Source of the DNA: JAYPEY01 sp047618185
GTDB lineage: Bacteria > Verrucomicrobiota > Verrucomicrobiia > Limisphaerales > JAYPEY01
NCBI GenBank assembly: GCA_047618185.1
Contig: JBLHKZ010000054.1
Span: 1 to 25,851 of the forward strand
Direction: 5' to 3'
Length of the DNA: 25,851 nucleotides
Part shown: positions 7,843 to 14,776 of the stretch, one piece after another
How positions within the stretch are numbered: position 1 is the first letter of the stretch
How the letters are laid out: every line of letters begins with the position of its first letter
Position numbers and translations under genes: made by a program
Notes under the pieces: model-generated
Seen by the model: only the letters and a program-made list of their open reading frames with translations
Database searches by the model: none
Told to the model about the DNA's origin: nothing

Positions 7843-8373
7843 CTACTTCTTGCCCATCAGGAAAAAGGCAAAAATCAGAAGTCCAACCACGGCCACACCC
7901 AGCAGAATGAAGATACCGATGAAGACCTTGTTTGCTTTGTCGCCCCTGGGCTTGAAGAACTGAGAGGTCTGCGGCGTGTTGGTTTTGGGGCCAGCCACCA
8001 TCTTCTCAATCCCAACGCCCTGCGCTGGTTTGGGAATGACCTTGGTCTGGTCGAGCGATTCTCGCTTCTCGCCAGCCGCGCCATCCTCCAGACGAACGTC
8101 CACTTCGCCCAGCCTCAGTATCTGGCCGGGCTTGATCGGGGAGTCGACATTGGGCTCCAGAGGCTCGCCGTCGACAAAGCTTCCATTGGTGGAATCCAAA
8201 TCCCGGATGATGATCTCCTCCCCGCGCAGAATCACCTCGGCGTGATGACTGGACAGGGAACCATCCGCGATGCAGAACGAGTTGTCATCTACGCGTCCGA
8301 TGGTCGTTCGTTCGACCTTCAGATCGTAGGACTTCCCGGTAAATCCTTCACTGAGCACAACAAGTCTAGCCAT
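7843..8373 (-). CDS. FHA-domain protein with C-terminal membrane anchor
   Basis: A 176-aa protein. Residues 1-100 form a forkhead-associated domain, a phosphothreonine-binding module, with the canonical Gly26-Arg27, the Ser41-x-x-His44 and the Asn63-Gly64 (DLDSTNGSFVDG). A polar Pro/Lys/Gln linker (about 101-148) leads to one hydrophobic helix (about 150-172, VFIGIFILLGVAVVGLLIFA) and a short basic end GKK. The FHA domain is therefore expected on the cytoplasmic face, held to the membrane by a C-terminal anchor. No kinase is nearby. It has its own promoter-like sequence at 8397-8424 and a strong terminator, so it is probably monocistronic. Confidence 0.9.
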   Translation of the reverse strand: MARLVVLSEGFTGKSYDLKVERTTIGRVDDNSFCIADGSLSSHHAEVILRGEEIIIRDLDSTNGSFVDGEPLEPNVDSPIKPGQILRLGEVDVRLEDGAAGEKRESLDQTKVIPKPAQGVGIEKMVAGPKTNTPQTSQFFKPRGDKANKVFIGIFILLGVAVVGLLIFAFFLMGKK

Positions 8374-8396
8374 ACGCTTGGTTCGGTGTTCTCGGA

Positions 8397-8424
8397 ATTA
8401 TCTTCGTGTTAATGTGCAAGTCAA
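8397..8424 (-). promoter_or_regulatory. Candidate sigma-70 promoter of the FHA gene
   Basis: On the minus strand: -35 TTGACT (8419-8424), 16-bp spacer, -10 GATAAT (8397-8402), about 23 bp before the ATG at 8373. A small stem (cggat, loop ttcag, atccg) at 8426-8440 just upstream could be a weak terminator for carA. Confidence 0.55.
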
Positions 8425-8503
8425 ACGGATTTCAGATCCGCGAAAAATACAATGGCAACGCCCGCCCGTCGAACAACTTGGCCGGACAGTGAACCATTGA
8501 TTG

Positions 8504-9679
8504 TTACTGTCGAAAAGCATTTTGTTCGCTTTCCACCAATTCTCGAAACTCATCAAAAAGCGCCGCGGAATCATGCGGCCCCGGCGAGGCTTCAGGATGA
8601 TATTGAACGCAAAACACGGGCTTTTTCTTATGTTTCAGGCCCTCGACAGTCTTGTCATTCAGATTGATTCGGTTGACCGCAACATCCGACGGCAGCGAGG
8701 CGGAGTCAACGGCAAATCCGTGATTCTGCGACGTGATCTCGACTTTTCCTGTTTCGAGGTCCTGCACCGGCTGATTGCCGCCGCGATGGCCAAACTTGAG
8801 TTTGAACGTCTTGCCCCCCAGGGCCTGCCCCAGAATCTGGTGACCGAGGCAAATTCCGAAAATCGGCATCCCATGGGCCACCAGTTTTGAAACAGCCTCC
8901 ACGGCATAGGTCAAGGGCTCGGGATCGCCCGGCCCATTGGAAAGAAAAACGCCCGCCGGCTTCAACTTGAGCACCTCCTCCGCGGAAGTCTGCGCTGGCA
9001 CGACATGAACCTTGAATCCCTTCTGCCGCAATAGTCGCAGGATATTGTATTTCACTCCGAAATCGTAGGCGACAATCGGCAAGTCCGCCGCCGGCATCGC
9101 TGCTCGCGCTTGTCTCGGATCCTCATCTGAATCGCCCTGAACCAGTCGGAATTGCGCGCTCTGCTCGTCCTTCACGTCCCAGTCGAAGGCCTCCTTGTGC
9201 GTCACCTGGCTCGCGTAATCCGCGCCCACCAAGCCCGGCCAGTCGCGCGCCTTCTCGATCGCCTCCTCAGCGGAAATGTCCTCTGTGGAAATCACGCCGT
9301 TCATCGCTCCTCGAACACGCAGCTTCCGCGTCAATGCCCGCGTATCGACGCCCTGAATCCCAGGTATGCCATTTTCCTCCAGATAGCTTTCCAATGACAT
9401 GTCCGCTCGCCAGTTGCTGACCAGAGGGGAAAGCTCGCGAATCACAAAACCCGCAGCGTGTGGCTTGTAGGACTCGATATCCTGTGTATTGACGCCGTAA
9501 TTCCCGATCAGGGGATACGTCATGGTGACGATCTGGGCCGTGTATGAGGGATCGGTGAGAATCTCCTGATAGCCGGTCATGGACGTGTTGAAACAAACTT
9601 CGCCGCACGTCGTCGCGACGCCGCCGAACCCGGCGCCCCGATAAACTGAACCGTCTTCAAGAGCTAGAATCGCATTCAT
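8504..9679 (-). CDS. carA: Carbamoyl-phosphate synthase small (glutaminase) subunit
   Basis: A 391-aa amidotransferase subunit that hydrolyses glutamine and channels ammonia to CarB for carbamoyl phosphate, feeding pyrimidine and arginine synthesis. The N-terminal CPSase small-chain domain (about 1-130) has the family's FNTSMTGYQEILTDPSY and GVDTRALTRKLR. The C-terminal class I glutaminase domain (about 200-385) has SNGPGDPEPL, the nucleophile Cys277 in FGICLGHQILG, and His361/Glu363 in VQYHPEASPGPHD, so the catalytic triad is intact. Full length for the family. carB is not in the window. It is followed by the FHA gene and preceded by its own promoter-like sequence. Confidence 0.97.
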   Translation of the reverse strand: MNAILALEDGSVYRGAGFGGVATTCGEVCFNTSMTGYQEILTDPSYTAQIVTMTYPLIGNYGVNTQDIESYKPHAAGFVIRELSPLVSNWRADMSLESYLEENGIPGIQGVDTRALTRKLRVRGAMNGVISTEDISAEEAIEKARDWPGLVGADYASQVTHKEAFDWDVKDEQSAQFRLVQGDSDEDPRQARAAMPAADLPIVAYDFGVKYNILRLLRQKGFKVHVVPAQTSAEEVLKLKPAGVFLSNGPGDPEPLTYAVEAVSKLVAHGMPIFGICLGHQILGQALGGKTFKLKFGHRGGNQPVQDLETGKVEITSQNHGFAVDSASLPSDVAVNRINLNDKTVEGLKHKKKPVFCVQYHPEASPGPHDSAALFDEFRELVESEQNAFRQ

Positions 9680-9698
9680 GGGTAGGAACTCGCGCGGG

Positions 9699-9726
9699 AT
9701 GCTAGTGAAGCCTGTATGGGGGTCAA
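9699..9726 (-). promoter_or_regulatory. Candidate sigma-70 promoter of carA
   Basis: On the minus strand: -35 TTGACC (9721-9726), 16-bp spacer, -10 TAGCAT (9699-9704), 19 bp before the carA ATG. It lies immediately downstream of the thioredoxin-gene terminator, which supports carA being a separate transcription unit with a very short leader. Confidence 0.6.
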
Positions 9727-9745
9727 GACAATCCGCCCATAAATC

Positions 9746-9774
9746 AAAAAAGCGCGGCCGAACAGCCGCGCTTT
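9746..9774 (-). terminator. Intrinsic terminator of the thioredoxin-like gene
   Basis: Stem aaagcgcggc / gccgcgcttt (10 bp) with loop cgaaca. On the minus strand the stem runs into a TTTTTT tract. It lies 19 bp after the stop of the gene ending at 9794. Confidence 0.88.
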
Positions 9775-9793
9775 AAGAAAAATCCACTCCGGA

Positions 9794-10243
9794 CTACGAC
9801 TTCTTCGAAAGCCCTTTCATCAAGTTTTTCAGGTACCCCTTTGCATCGCCCCGATAGCCGCCTTGCTCAAACACCACTTTCCCGTCTTTATCCAAAACGA
9901 TCACCGTCGGGTAGCCCTCGACCTTGTATTTCCCCCCCAAATCCTCGTTGGCCTGCTTCTGCTCCTCGCTCAGCTTCTTCCGTATAGGAAAATCGACTTC
10001 CACCAAAACCAGTCTGTCTTTCGCGAACTCCAGGAACTCCTTTTTGGAGAACACCTGCTTGTGCAAAGCCTTGCAGGGAGCGCACCAATCCGATCCCGTG
10101 AATTCCAGAAGCACCATCTTGCCCTCTTGCTTCGCCTTCGCCTGAGCCTTGGCAAAGTCGGTCAGCCATTCGCCCTCGGCTGCCGAAACCTGCGAAACAA
10201 CGAAAAGCGCGAACAGGATTCCTGCCAGTTTCTTCATCTTCAT
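9794..10243 (-). CDS. Secreted thioredoxin-fold protein
   Basis: A 149-aa protein from the ATG at 10243, preferred because GGAAG lies 6 nt upstream of it and because a signal peptide follows (MKMKKLAGILFALFVVSQVS, cleavage near AA at 21-22). The open frame upstream overlaps pyrC and is not protein-like. The thioredoxin domain includes the redox motif C54-A-P-C57 within TGSDWCAPCKALHKQVF, and the cis-proline region is GYPTVIVLDKDGKVV. This is the DUF255/thioredoxin_7-like type ('LLEFTGSDWCAPC') acting in the periplasm in disulfide exchange. It follows pyrC by 59 bp on the same strand and ends in a clear terminator. Confidence 0.9.
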   Translation of the reverse strand: MKMKKLAGILFALFVVSQVSAAEGEWLTDFAKAQAKAKQEGKMVLLEFTGSDWCAPCKALHKQVFSKKEFLEFAKDRLVLVEVDFPIRKKLSEEQKQANEDLGGKYKVEGYPTVIVLDKDGKVVFEQGGYRGDAKGYLKNLMKGLSKKS

Positions 10244-10287
10244 ATCTATCTTCCGAATAACGTTTCGTTTCGATCGCGGTTTTGACC

Positions 10288-10301
10288 CCGTTCCGGAACG
10301 G
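10288..10301. repeat. Perfect 14-bp palindrome between pyrC and the thioredoxin gene
   Basis: ccgttccggaacgg is fully self-complementary and starts one base after the pyrC stop. It could be a protein-binding site or a tiny stem without a T-run. Confidence 0.35.
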
Positions 10302-10302
10302 T

Positions 10303-11667
10303 TTATTCCCGCGAAACGATCTTTCCCGCGACAACAGTCAAGACCGCCCTGCCTTTGAGAGGCCAATCGTAAAAGGGGCAATTGGTCGATTTGCTCACGG
10401 TGTCTTCGCGGCGAAAGCTCCATTCCTCATCCGGGTCGAAAACCGTTACGTCCCCATCCGCGCCGATACTCAGGCTGCCTTTGTCGAGATTAACCAGTTT
10501 CGCCGGAGCCACGGTGAGTCGGTGAATGAGATCGCTCAACGGCATCAGGCCGGTGTGGCAGAAGCGCATCAATGACAGCGCCAGTTGCGTCTCCAACCCG
10601 GTGATCCCAAAGGGCGCGTAGTCAAACTCCACTTCCTTCTCGTAGTCGCAATGTGGGGCATGGTCGCTGCCGATGATCTCCAGCGTGCCGTCGACGATTC
10701 CCTCTATCACCGCCTGTCGATCCTCGGCTGATCGCAGCGGCGGGTTCATCTTGAAGTTGGTGTCGTATACCGGCCAGGCCGGCAAATCCTCCGCGCTAAC
10801 GCCGGGATAAAGCTCTTTTCCGTCGACGCCCCAGAAGGCCTCACTGCCGGCGATCGAGGCGTCCGTCAGCGTGAAGTGATGCGGACAGGCTTCGCCGGAA
10901 ATGGAAACGCCGCGGGACTTGGCTTCGCGAATCAAACGCACACTCCCGGCGCTGCTCATGTGCTGGCAATGAATTCTCGCCCCGGTCAGTTCCGCCAGAA
11001 GAATATTGCGCGCAACAATGATTTCCTCGCCCACCGCCGGCCACCCTTTCAGGCCCAGGTTCGCGCTCCAATAGCCTTCGTTCATGACGCCGTCGGTCAC
11101 CACGTCGTAGTCCTGGCAGTGGTCGAAAATCGCGAGATTAAACATGCTTGCGTATTCCGCCGCGCGCCGCATGAGCTCATTGCTCTGAATGCAATCCCCG
11201 TCGTCAGTGATGGCGACGACACCGGCCTTTTGGAGCGAGCCGATCGGCGCCAGCTCCTCGCCTTTGCGCTCCTTGGTGATCGTGCCCGTGGTGTAAACGT
11301 TCACCACGGCGCTTTTCTCGGCTTTCCCCTGAATCAAAGCCACCGTGCCCGGATTGTCGATCGGCGGCGAGGTGTTCGGTTGACACACCACTGTGGTAAA
11401 ACCGCCCTTCGCGGCCGATCGCGCGCCGGATTCGATCGTTTCCTTCGCGGTCTGCCCTGGTTCGCGGAAATGCACGTGAATATCGACGAGACCCGGGCAA
11501 ACCACCTTGCCCGCGCAATCGACGCGCTCCACACCCTCGCATGCCTTTTTCTCGGCATCCGGACCCATCGCGCAAACCTTGCCGCCGGAAATCAGAACAT
11601 CCGCGACGCCATCATGAGAGTTGGCCGGATCAATCACCCGCCCGCCTATTAACAACAAATCGTTCAT
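10303..11667 (-). CDS. pyrC: Dihydroorotase (class I)
   Basis: A 454-aa amidohydrolase converting carbamoyl-aspartate to dihydroorotate in pyrimidine synthesis. The start is the ATG at 11667 (MNDLLLIGGRVIDP, the usual beginning); an upstream extension to 11706 is not conserved. Metal-binding His64/His66 lie in VDIHVHFREPG. Further family motifs are GGFTTVVCQPNT, the conserved GEACPHHFTL, and the catalytic Asp in IIGSDHAPH. The C-terminal part closes the small beta-domain (GDVTVFDPDEEWSF, LKGRAVLTVVAGKIVSRE). Length fits class I enzymes (about 430-450 aa). It is divergent from tRNA-Gly. No aspartate carbamoyltransferase (pyrB) is visible next to it in this window. Confidence 0.95.
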   Translation of the reverse strand: MNDLLLIGGRVIDPANSHDGVADVLISGGKVCAMGPDAEKKACEGVERVDCAGKVVCPGLVDIHVHFREPGQTAKETIESGARSAAKGGFTTVVCQPNTSPPIDNPGTVALIQGKAEKSAVVNVYTTGTITKERKGEELAPIGSLQKAGVVAITDDGDCIQSNELMRRAAEYASMFNLAIFDHCQDYDVVTDGVMNEGYWSANLGLKGWPAVGEEIIVARNILLAELTGARIHCQHMSSAGSVRLIREAKSRGVSISGEACPHHFTLTDASIAGSEAFWGVDGKELYPGVSAEDLPAWPVYDTNFKMNPPLRSAEDRQAVIEGIVDGTLEIIGSDHAPHCDYEKEVEFDYAPFGITGLETQLALSLMRFCHTGLMPLSDLIHRLTVAPAKLVNLDKGSLSIGADGDVTVFDPDEEWSFRREDTVSKSTNCPFYDWPLKGRAVLTVVAGKIVSRE

Positions 11668-11694
11668 CGGCGGCGAAGAATACACGTCTGTGAA

Positions 11695-11722
11695 TTGACA
11701 ACGCAAGCGCGAGCGCTAACAT
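11695..11722 (+). promoter_or_regulatory. Sigma-70 promoter of tRNA-Gly
   Basis: -35 TTGACA (11695-11700), 16-bp spacer, -10 TAACAT (11717-11722), ending 11 bp before the tRNA. This is the best consensus promoter in the window. Confidence 0.75.
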
Positions 11723-11733
11723 CCCTCTTCCTC

Positions 11734-11807
11734 GCGGGTGTAGCTCAATGGTAGAGCAGAAGCCTTCCAAGCTTACGACGAGGGTTCGATTCCCTTCACC
11801 CGCTCCA
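11734..11807 (+). tRNA. tRNA-Gly (TCC)
   Basis: 74 nt including the encoded CCA. The 7-bp acceptor stem GCGGGTG/CACCCGC is intact. The D-arm is GCTCAATGGTAGAGC. The anticodon arm AAGC-CTTCCAA-GCTT places anticodon TCC at 11766-11768, and the T-arm is GAGGGTTCGATTCCCTT. Its 3' portion is the attachment site of the integrated element that follows: the same bases recur at 14777-14799, but there they are not part of a complete tRNA. Confidence 0.97.
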
Positions 11808-11824
11808 ACCTCCCCCGTCACTTT
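11785..11824. repeat. attL-like direct repeat at the tRNA-Gly 3' end
   Basis: 40-bp segment matching 14777-14816 at 37 positions. The first 23 bases (T-loop through CCA) are identical, then 5 bases with 3 differences, then CCCCGTCACTTT identical. Placement on a tRNA 3' end and orientation are typical of integrase attachment sites. Confidence 0.88.
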
Positions 11825-11866
11825 TCCTTGGGTTTTTCCATATTTCGTGCAGAGCTGCAAAATGTG

Positions 11867-11888
11867 CTGACAAATCGCCTGACAAATT
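11867..11888 (+). repeat. Candidate arm-type integrase sites, left end
   Basis: CTGACAAAT at 11867-11875 and CTGACAAATT at 11879-11888, spaced 12 bp. The same pair, slightly diverged, lies near the other end (14639-14658) in the same orientation. Paired short direct repeats inside both ends of a tRNA-borne element are typical of integrase N-domain binding sites. Confidence 0.5.
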
Positions 11889-11939
11889 GCCCTGCATCTT
11901 TTCCGACATTCCTTCGATGTTGCCGGACAAAACTCTGTT

Positions 11940-12611
11940 ATGGAGGACATCGTGAAAAAATCATATTCCTCCATCAAGGTTCGCGTGGGTTCCGCCACCG
12001 GGACAATTAATCGAACTCCAAACCGGGGCCGTACGGCTTTTACGGTTTCGTACTACGACGCCGACAACAACTAGAAGCTCGCTTCGCAGGAGGTAGAGCT
12101 GGATCGGCGCTGCAAGGTGCGCGGCTGGAAGAACGTTGAGCGATAAACAGACAGGATGTCCGGCGCGAAGACCAGCCGACCCGAACTTGACCGCATGGTG
12201 GGCGACCTCCGCGCAGGCAAAGTGGAACGCGTTGTCGTTTACAAGCTGGATAGGCTCGGGCGATCCCTTCCACATCTGGCAATTCTGCTGGAGGAGATGA
12301 ACCGGCTCAAAATCCCACTCATCGTCACCTCCCAGGGAATCGACACCTCAGAGGACAGTCCGGTTGGCCAACTTCAGCTGGGCGTGTTGATGGCGGTGGC
12401 GGAATTTGAGCGCAGCATCATCCGGGAGCGCACTGTAGCTGGTCTTGAGGCGGCACGGGAGCGAGGTGTCACGCTGGGCCGCCCTCCAACCCTCAAGCGC
12501 CGCAAGGCCGAGGTGACGAAGCTGAAGGCTGCCGGTGTGGGAATCCGTGAGATTGGTCGGCGACTCAAAATGGCGCCATCGAGTGTGCATGCCGTTATCA
12601 AAGCCGCCTGA
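11940..12611 (+). pseudogene. Recombinase relic: integrase-like N-terminus joined to a serine resolvase
   Basis: One continuous frame with two internal stops (TAG 12072-12074, TAA 12144-12146). Codons 1-44 (KKSYSSIKVRVGSATGTINR, then TAFTVSYYDADNN) resemble the N-terminal region of tyrosine integrases. From 12087 the frame reads QEVELDRRCKVRGWKNVER, stop, TDRMSGAKTSRPELDR, which is a small serine recombinase missing its first ~40 residues, including the catalytic Ser. The stop replaces the position usually held by Tyr. From the ATG at 12156 an open 151-aa frame remains. It has YKLDRLGRSL, the AEFERSIIRERTVAGLEAAR helix, the GRPPTLKR linker and a C-terminal helix-turn-helix (GIREIGRRLKMAPSSVHAVI). 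Lacking the nucleophile, it cannot recombine DNA but might still bind it. The integrase assignment is tentative; the resolvase assignment is firm. Confidence 0.8.
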
Positions 12612-13067
12612 CGCCTCCGGGTAGTCATTGGCGGGCGGGAGCGGGGCGTTTCGACCTGGCGGATATTCCTACTGCCGTGGGGCAGTTTCGTTTGCCGGAG
12701 TCGGCTTCGGCTTCTTTCCCTTGAAACCGCGCGATTTCACTGTTGCCCCGTTCTTGTTCTTCGACTTTCATCTGGATTCATGAACAGGGGACTCTCGCCC
12801 CATAACAACACGCCCTGGCCGGGCACACACCAAACGATTGAACAGAATCCTCACTCCGCTGGCGCTCCTTCGGGATCGGTGAGCTAGACGCATCCCAAGA
12901 AATGATGACCAGCAGCGAAGCTAGGGCGACCATCAAACTCGAAAAAATAGAAAAACGAGTTCGCGCAGCACAGTTGAGAGAATGCTCGCTCCACAAGGCG
13001 GAATCGGATGAAAATGCGGGGGGGAGTTTCGGGGGGGGGGGCGCCTGGACTCGTTTAGAAAACTGGA
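12612..13067. other. Non-coding interval of the integrated element, with G-runs
   Basis: No convincing gene. It contains two close G homopolymers (7 G at 13018-13024, 11 G at 13031-13041). It also contains ggggactctcgcccc (12785-12799) and a ctcactccgctgg...ggtgag inverted motif near 12851-12885. A plus-strand frame from 12902 runs across the G-runs but lacks family similarity, and it overlaps the membrane protein gene in a different frame. Confidence 0.5.
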
Positions 13068-13466
13068 ATGACTGCTTTATTGCCAACGCTCGCCGTCGTT
13101 CTTGTTGCGCTGGTCTGCATCCTTGTCAGAGGGAATCCCACGCTAAGAGACCATTTGCGATCACAGAAGCGGTGGTTCGCAAAAAACAGAATCTTGAATA
13201 CTTGCGGGTTGGCTGTCTGCGCTTGGCCATTCCTCTTTGTCTGGCCTTTCGGATTTCACTCGTTTCCCCAGTTCACTGTGTACAGCGTATACTTCAGCCC
13301 GATTGGTCTGTTGTTGAGCGTCATGGCTTTCGTCGCGAGCATTAAACGGCGTAAGAGGAAACAATGGAGGCTTCGTGCTGCGTTCTTTGTCGGCGCCCTC
13401 TTTTGGGCATGGTTGGCCATAATTCTTTTGATGACGGGTTTCCAACCAGGAAGGTTGCTCCTATAG
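13068..13466 (+). CDS. Small four-helix membrane protein (cargo of the integrated element)
   Basis: A 132-aa protein with four hydrophobic segments: about 2-20 (TALLPTLAVVLVALVCILV), 43-62 (ILNTCGLAVCAWPFLFVWPF), 70-91 (TVYSVYFSPIGLLLSVMAFV) and 104-125 (AAFFVGALFWAWLAIILLM). Basic loops (RDHLRSQKRWFAKNR after helix 1; KRRKRKQWRLR between helices 3 and 4) suggest both termini lie outside by the positive-inside rule. An in-frame TAG 9 bp upstream fixes the ATG at 13068 as the first possible start. The ribosome site is weak. No family was recognised. It lies between the recombinase relic and the TPR gene. Confidence 0.65.
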   Translation: MTALLPTLAVVLVALVCILVRGNPTLRDHLRSQKRWFAKNRILNTCGLAVCAWPFLFVWPFGFHSFPQFTVYSVYFSPIGLLLSVMAFVASIKRRKRKQWRLRAAFFVGALFWAWLAIILLMTGFQPGRLLL

Positions 13467-13641
13467 CGTGGGCATTTGATGGTAAGCGGTAATTCCACGA
13501 CTTCACGAAAGTTCGGCGGACTGCCACAGGGCTTGCCGGAGGAAATCTGGCAGCCTTGGACGCCGGGACTGCGGCAGCGCGGCAGAAACACATCAAGCTG
13601 GGCAGCCCCGCCGACACTCCTGTGCTACGTTGGATTCGCCC
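13467..13641. other. Short intergenic stretch before the TPR gene
   Basis: 175 bp without a recognisable gene or clear promoter. Some frames look weakly protein-like (LAALDAGTAAARQKHIKLGS in one plus-strand frame), but none has a start and a family, so it may hold a decayed coding remnant. Confidence 0.3.
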
Positions 13642-14406
13642 ATGAGTGAAGAAATCCAATTTCAATTCCGCGTCCAGGACATTCCCGAGGGGGAGGCCCT
13701 CACCGAAACCGAGGTCGAGCAGCGCCTGCGTGACGCCCTCACTGCCTCGGAAGGCAAGGACATCGATACGTTGTGGAGTCTGGCCGTCCTGTACTCACAG
13801 ACACTGCGGCTCGATGAGTCGGCGGGCTGCATCCGCAACGTCATTGAATTGACTGACGATCTTGAGACGCATGGCTCCTGCCACCTGGCGCTGGGTCAAC
13901 TTGAGGAGAGGCGGGGCGACTACGAAGCGGCGGCCAAGCGTTACCGGGAGGCCCTGGCGCTGGAGCCGTGCTCCACACGAACCTGGTATTTCATCCACAA
14001 CAACCTGGGCTTCTCCCTGAACGAGGTTGGCGAACACGAGGCTGCGATCCGTTACCTGGAGGTGGCCGTGGAGATCGATCCGGGGCGTCCCAACGCCCAT
14101 AAGAACCTGGCGCTGTCGTATCAGGCACTGGGCGACGTTGCGCGGGCCGCTGAGCTGTTCGTCGCCGCCACACAGGCCGATGCGTCTGATGCCCGTTCCC
14201 TGGCGCACCTGGAGGCGCTGGTGGAGGCCCATCCGGCCCTGCTCGTCGATGTGCCCAGTCTCACCGATGCCCTTGAGGCATGCAGGAAGGTGGTTGAGGT
14301 GGCGAGGGAGCAACAGCCGGATTTTGACGCGCACTGGGATAAGGTGCGGAGGGCACAGGAGCCGAAGTGGTGGCAGTTTTGGAGACGGAAGGGAGACCAA
14401 GGATAG
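13642..14406 (+). CDS. Tetratricopeptide-repeat protein (cargo of the integrated element)
   Basis: A 254-aa protein, taken from the ATG at 13642 (MSEEIQFQFRVQDIP); a TTG 12 nt upstream is less likely. Consecutive TPR units are visible: TLWSLAVLYSQTLRLDESAG, HLALGQLEERRGDYEAAAKR with YREALALEP, NNLGFSLNEVGEHEAAIRYL with EVAVEIDPG, and KNLALSYQALGDVARAAELF. The arrangement predicts a right-handed superhelix for protein binding. The N-terminal 30 residues are acidic and unlike a TPR. The C-terminus ends in an aromatic/basic cluster (PKWWQFWRRKGDQG) that could contact membrane or nucleic acid. There is no signal peptide. The partner is unknown; the adjacent small membrane protein is a candidate. 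Confidence 0.85.
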   Translation: MSEEIQFQFRVQDIPEGEALTETEVEQRLRDALTASEGKDIDTLWSLAVLYSQTLRLDESAGCIRNVIELTDDLETHGSCHLALGQLEERRGDYEAAAKRYREALALEPCSTRTWYFIHNNLGFSLNEVGEHEAAIRYLEVAVEIDPGRPNAHKNLALSYQALGDVARAAELFVAATQADASDARSLAHLEALVEAHPALLVDVPSLTDALEACRKVVEVAREQQPDFDAHWDKVRRAQEPKWWQFWRRKGDQG

Positions 14407-14638
14407 GCGGGTAGCCGTGATGGTCTCCTGGAGGCTAGAGGCGTCCTTGGCGACCTCGATGCCGCCAGGGAAGAGCTTCTTCGCCCCTCCCATCCACCTC
14501 GTGATCCTAATCGAAGACGGCCTGTGTGCCTGCGCCGGTCTCGGGGATCACGGCAGGTTGGAGAGGCGGCGGCAACGTGGCTCTGTGGACACCTCAAACA
14601 GGGGCGAAAGTTTATTCCATCCAAGGACGTTTGAAATG

Positions 14639-14658
14639 CTGACAAATCCTGACAGATT
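14639..14658 (+). repeat. Candidate arm-type integrase sites, right end
   Basis: CTGACAAAT at 14639-14647 and CTGACAGATT at 14649-14658, spaced 10 bp. They repeat the left-end pair in the same orientation with small changes. Confidence 0.5.
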
Positions 14659-14709
14659 GATGTCGGGAAAAGTGTATTATCTTTCGTGCTGGCCAATTTC
14701 AGGACGAGC

Positions 14710-14729
14710 GCATATTTACTGAAATATGC
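14710..14729. repeat. Perfect AT-rich hairpin near attR
   Basis: gcatattt / aaatatgc, an 8-bp stem with a 4-nt loop, about 48 bp before the right attachment repeat. It could be an integration host factor-like or excisionase site, or merely a terminator-like stem. Confidence 0.4.
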
Positions 14730-14776
14730 CTATTTACAACGGTTTTTGCGAAAACTGGTGGAAGGCACGTTGCGGA

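Larger units (their letters stand above)
14407..14776. other. Right end of the integrated element: non-coding with att-proximal structures
   Basis: No gene was recognised in the 400 bases after the TPR stop. Contents: arm-type repeats at 14639-14658, a perfect hairpin at 14710-14729 (gcatattt, loop actg, aaatatgc), and the attachment repeat from 14777. Open frames on both strands over 14407-14640 have no protein-like composition. Confidence 0.55.

Noticed and set aside
12902..13345. Plus-strand frame spanning the G-runs before the membrane protein
   Set aside because: It overlaps the membrane gene in another frame, has low-complexity GG stretches and no recognisable family. Changing the G count does not join it to the membrane protein because stops intervene.
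13795..14493. Minus-strand open frame of 232 codons opposite the TPR gene
   Set aside because: Mostly antisense to clear TPR repeats. Only its first ~35 codons lie outside and they match nothing recognisable.
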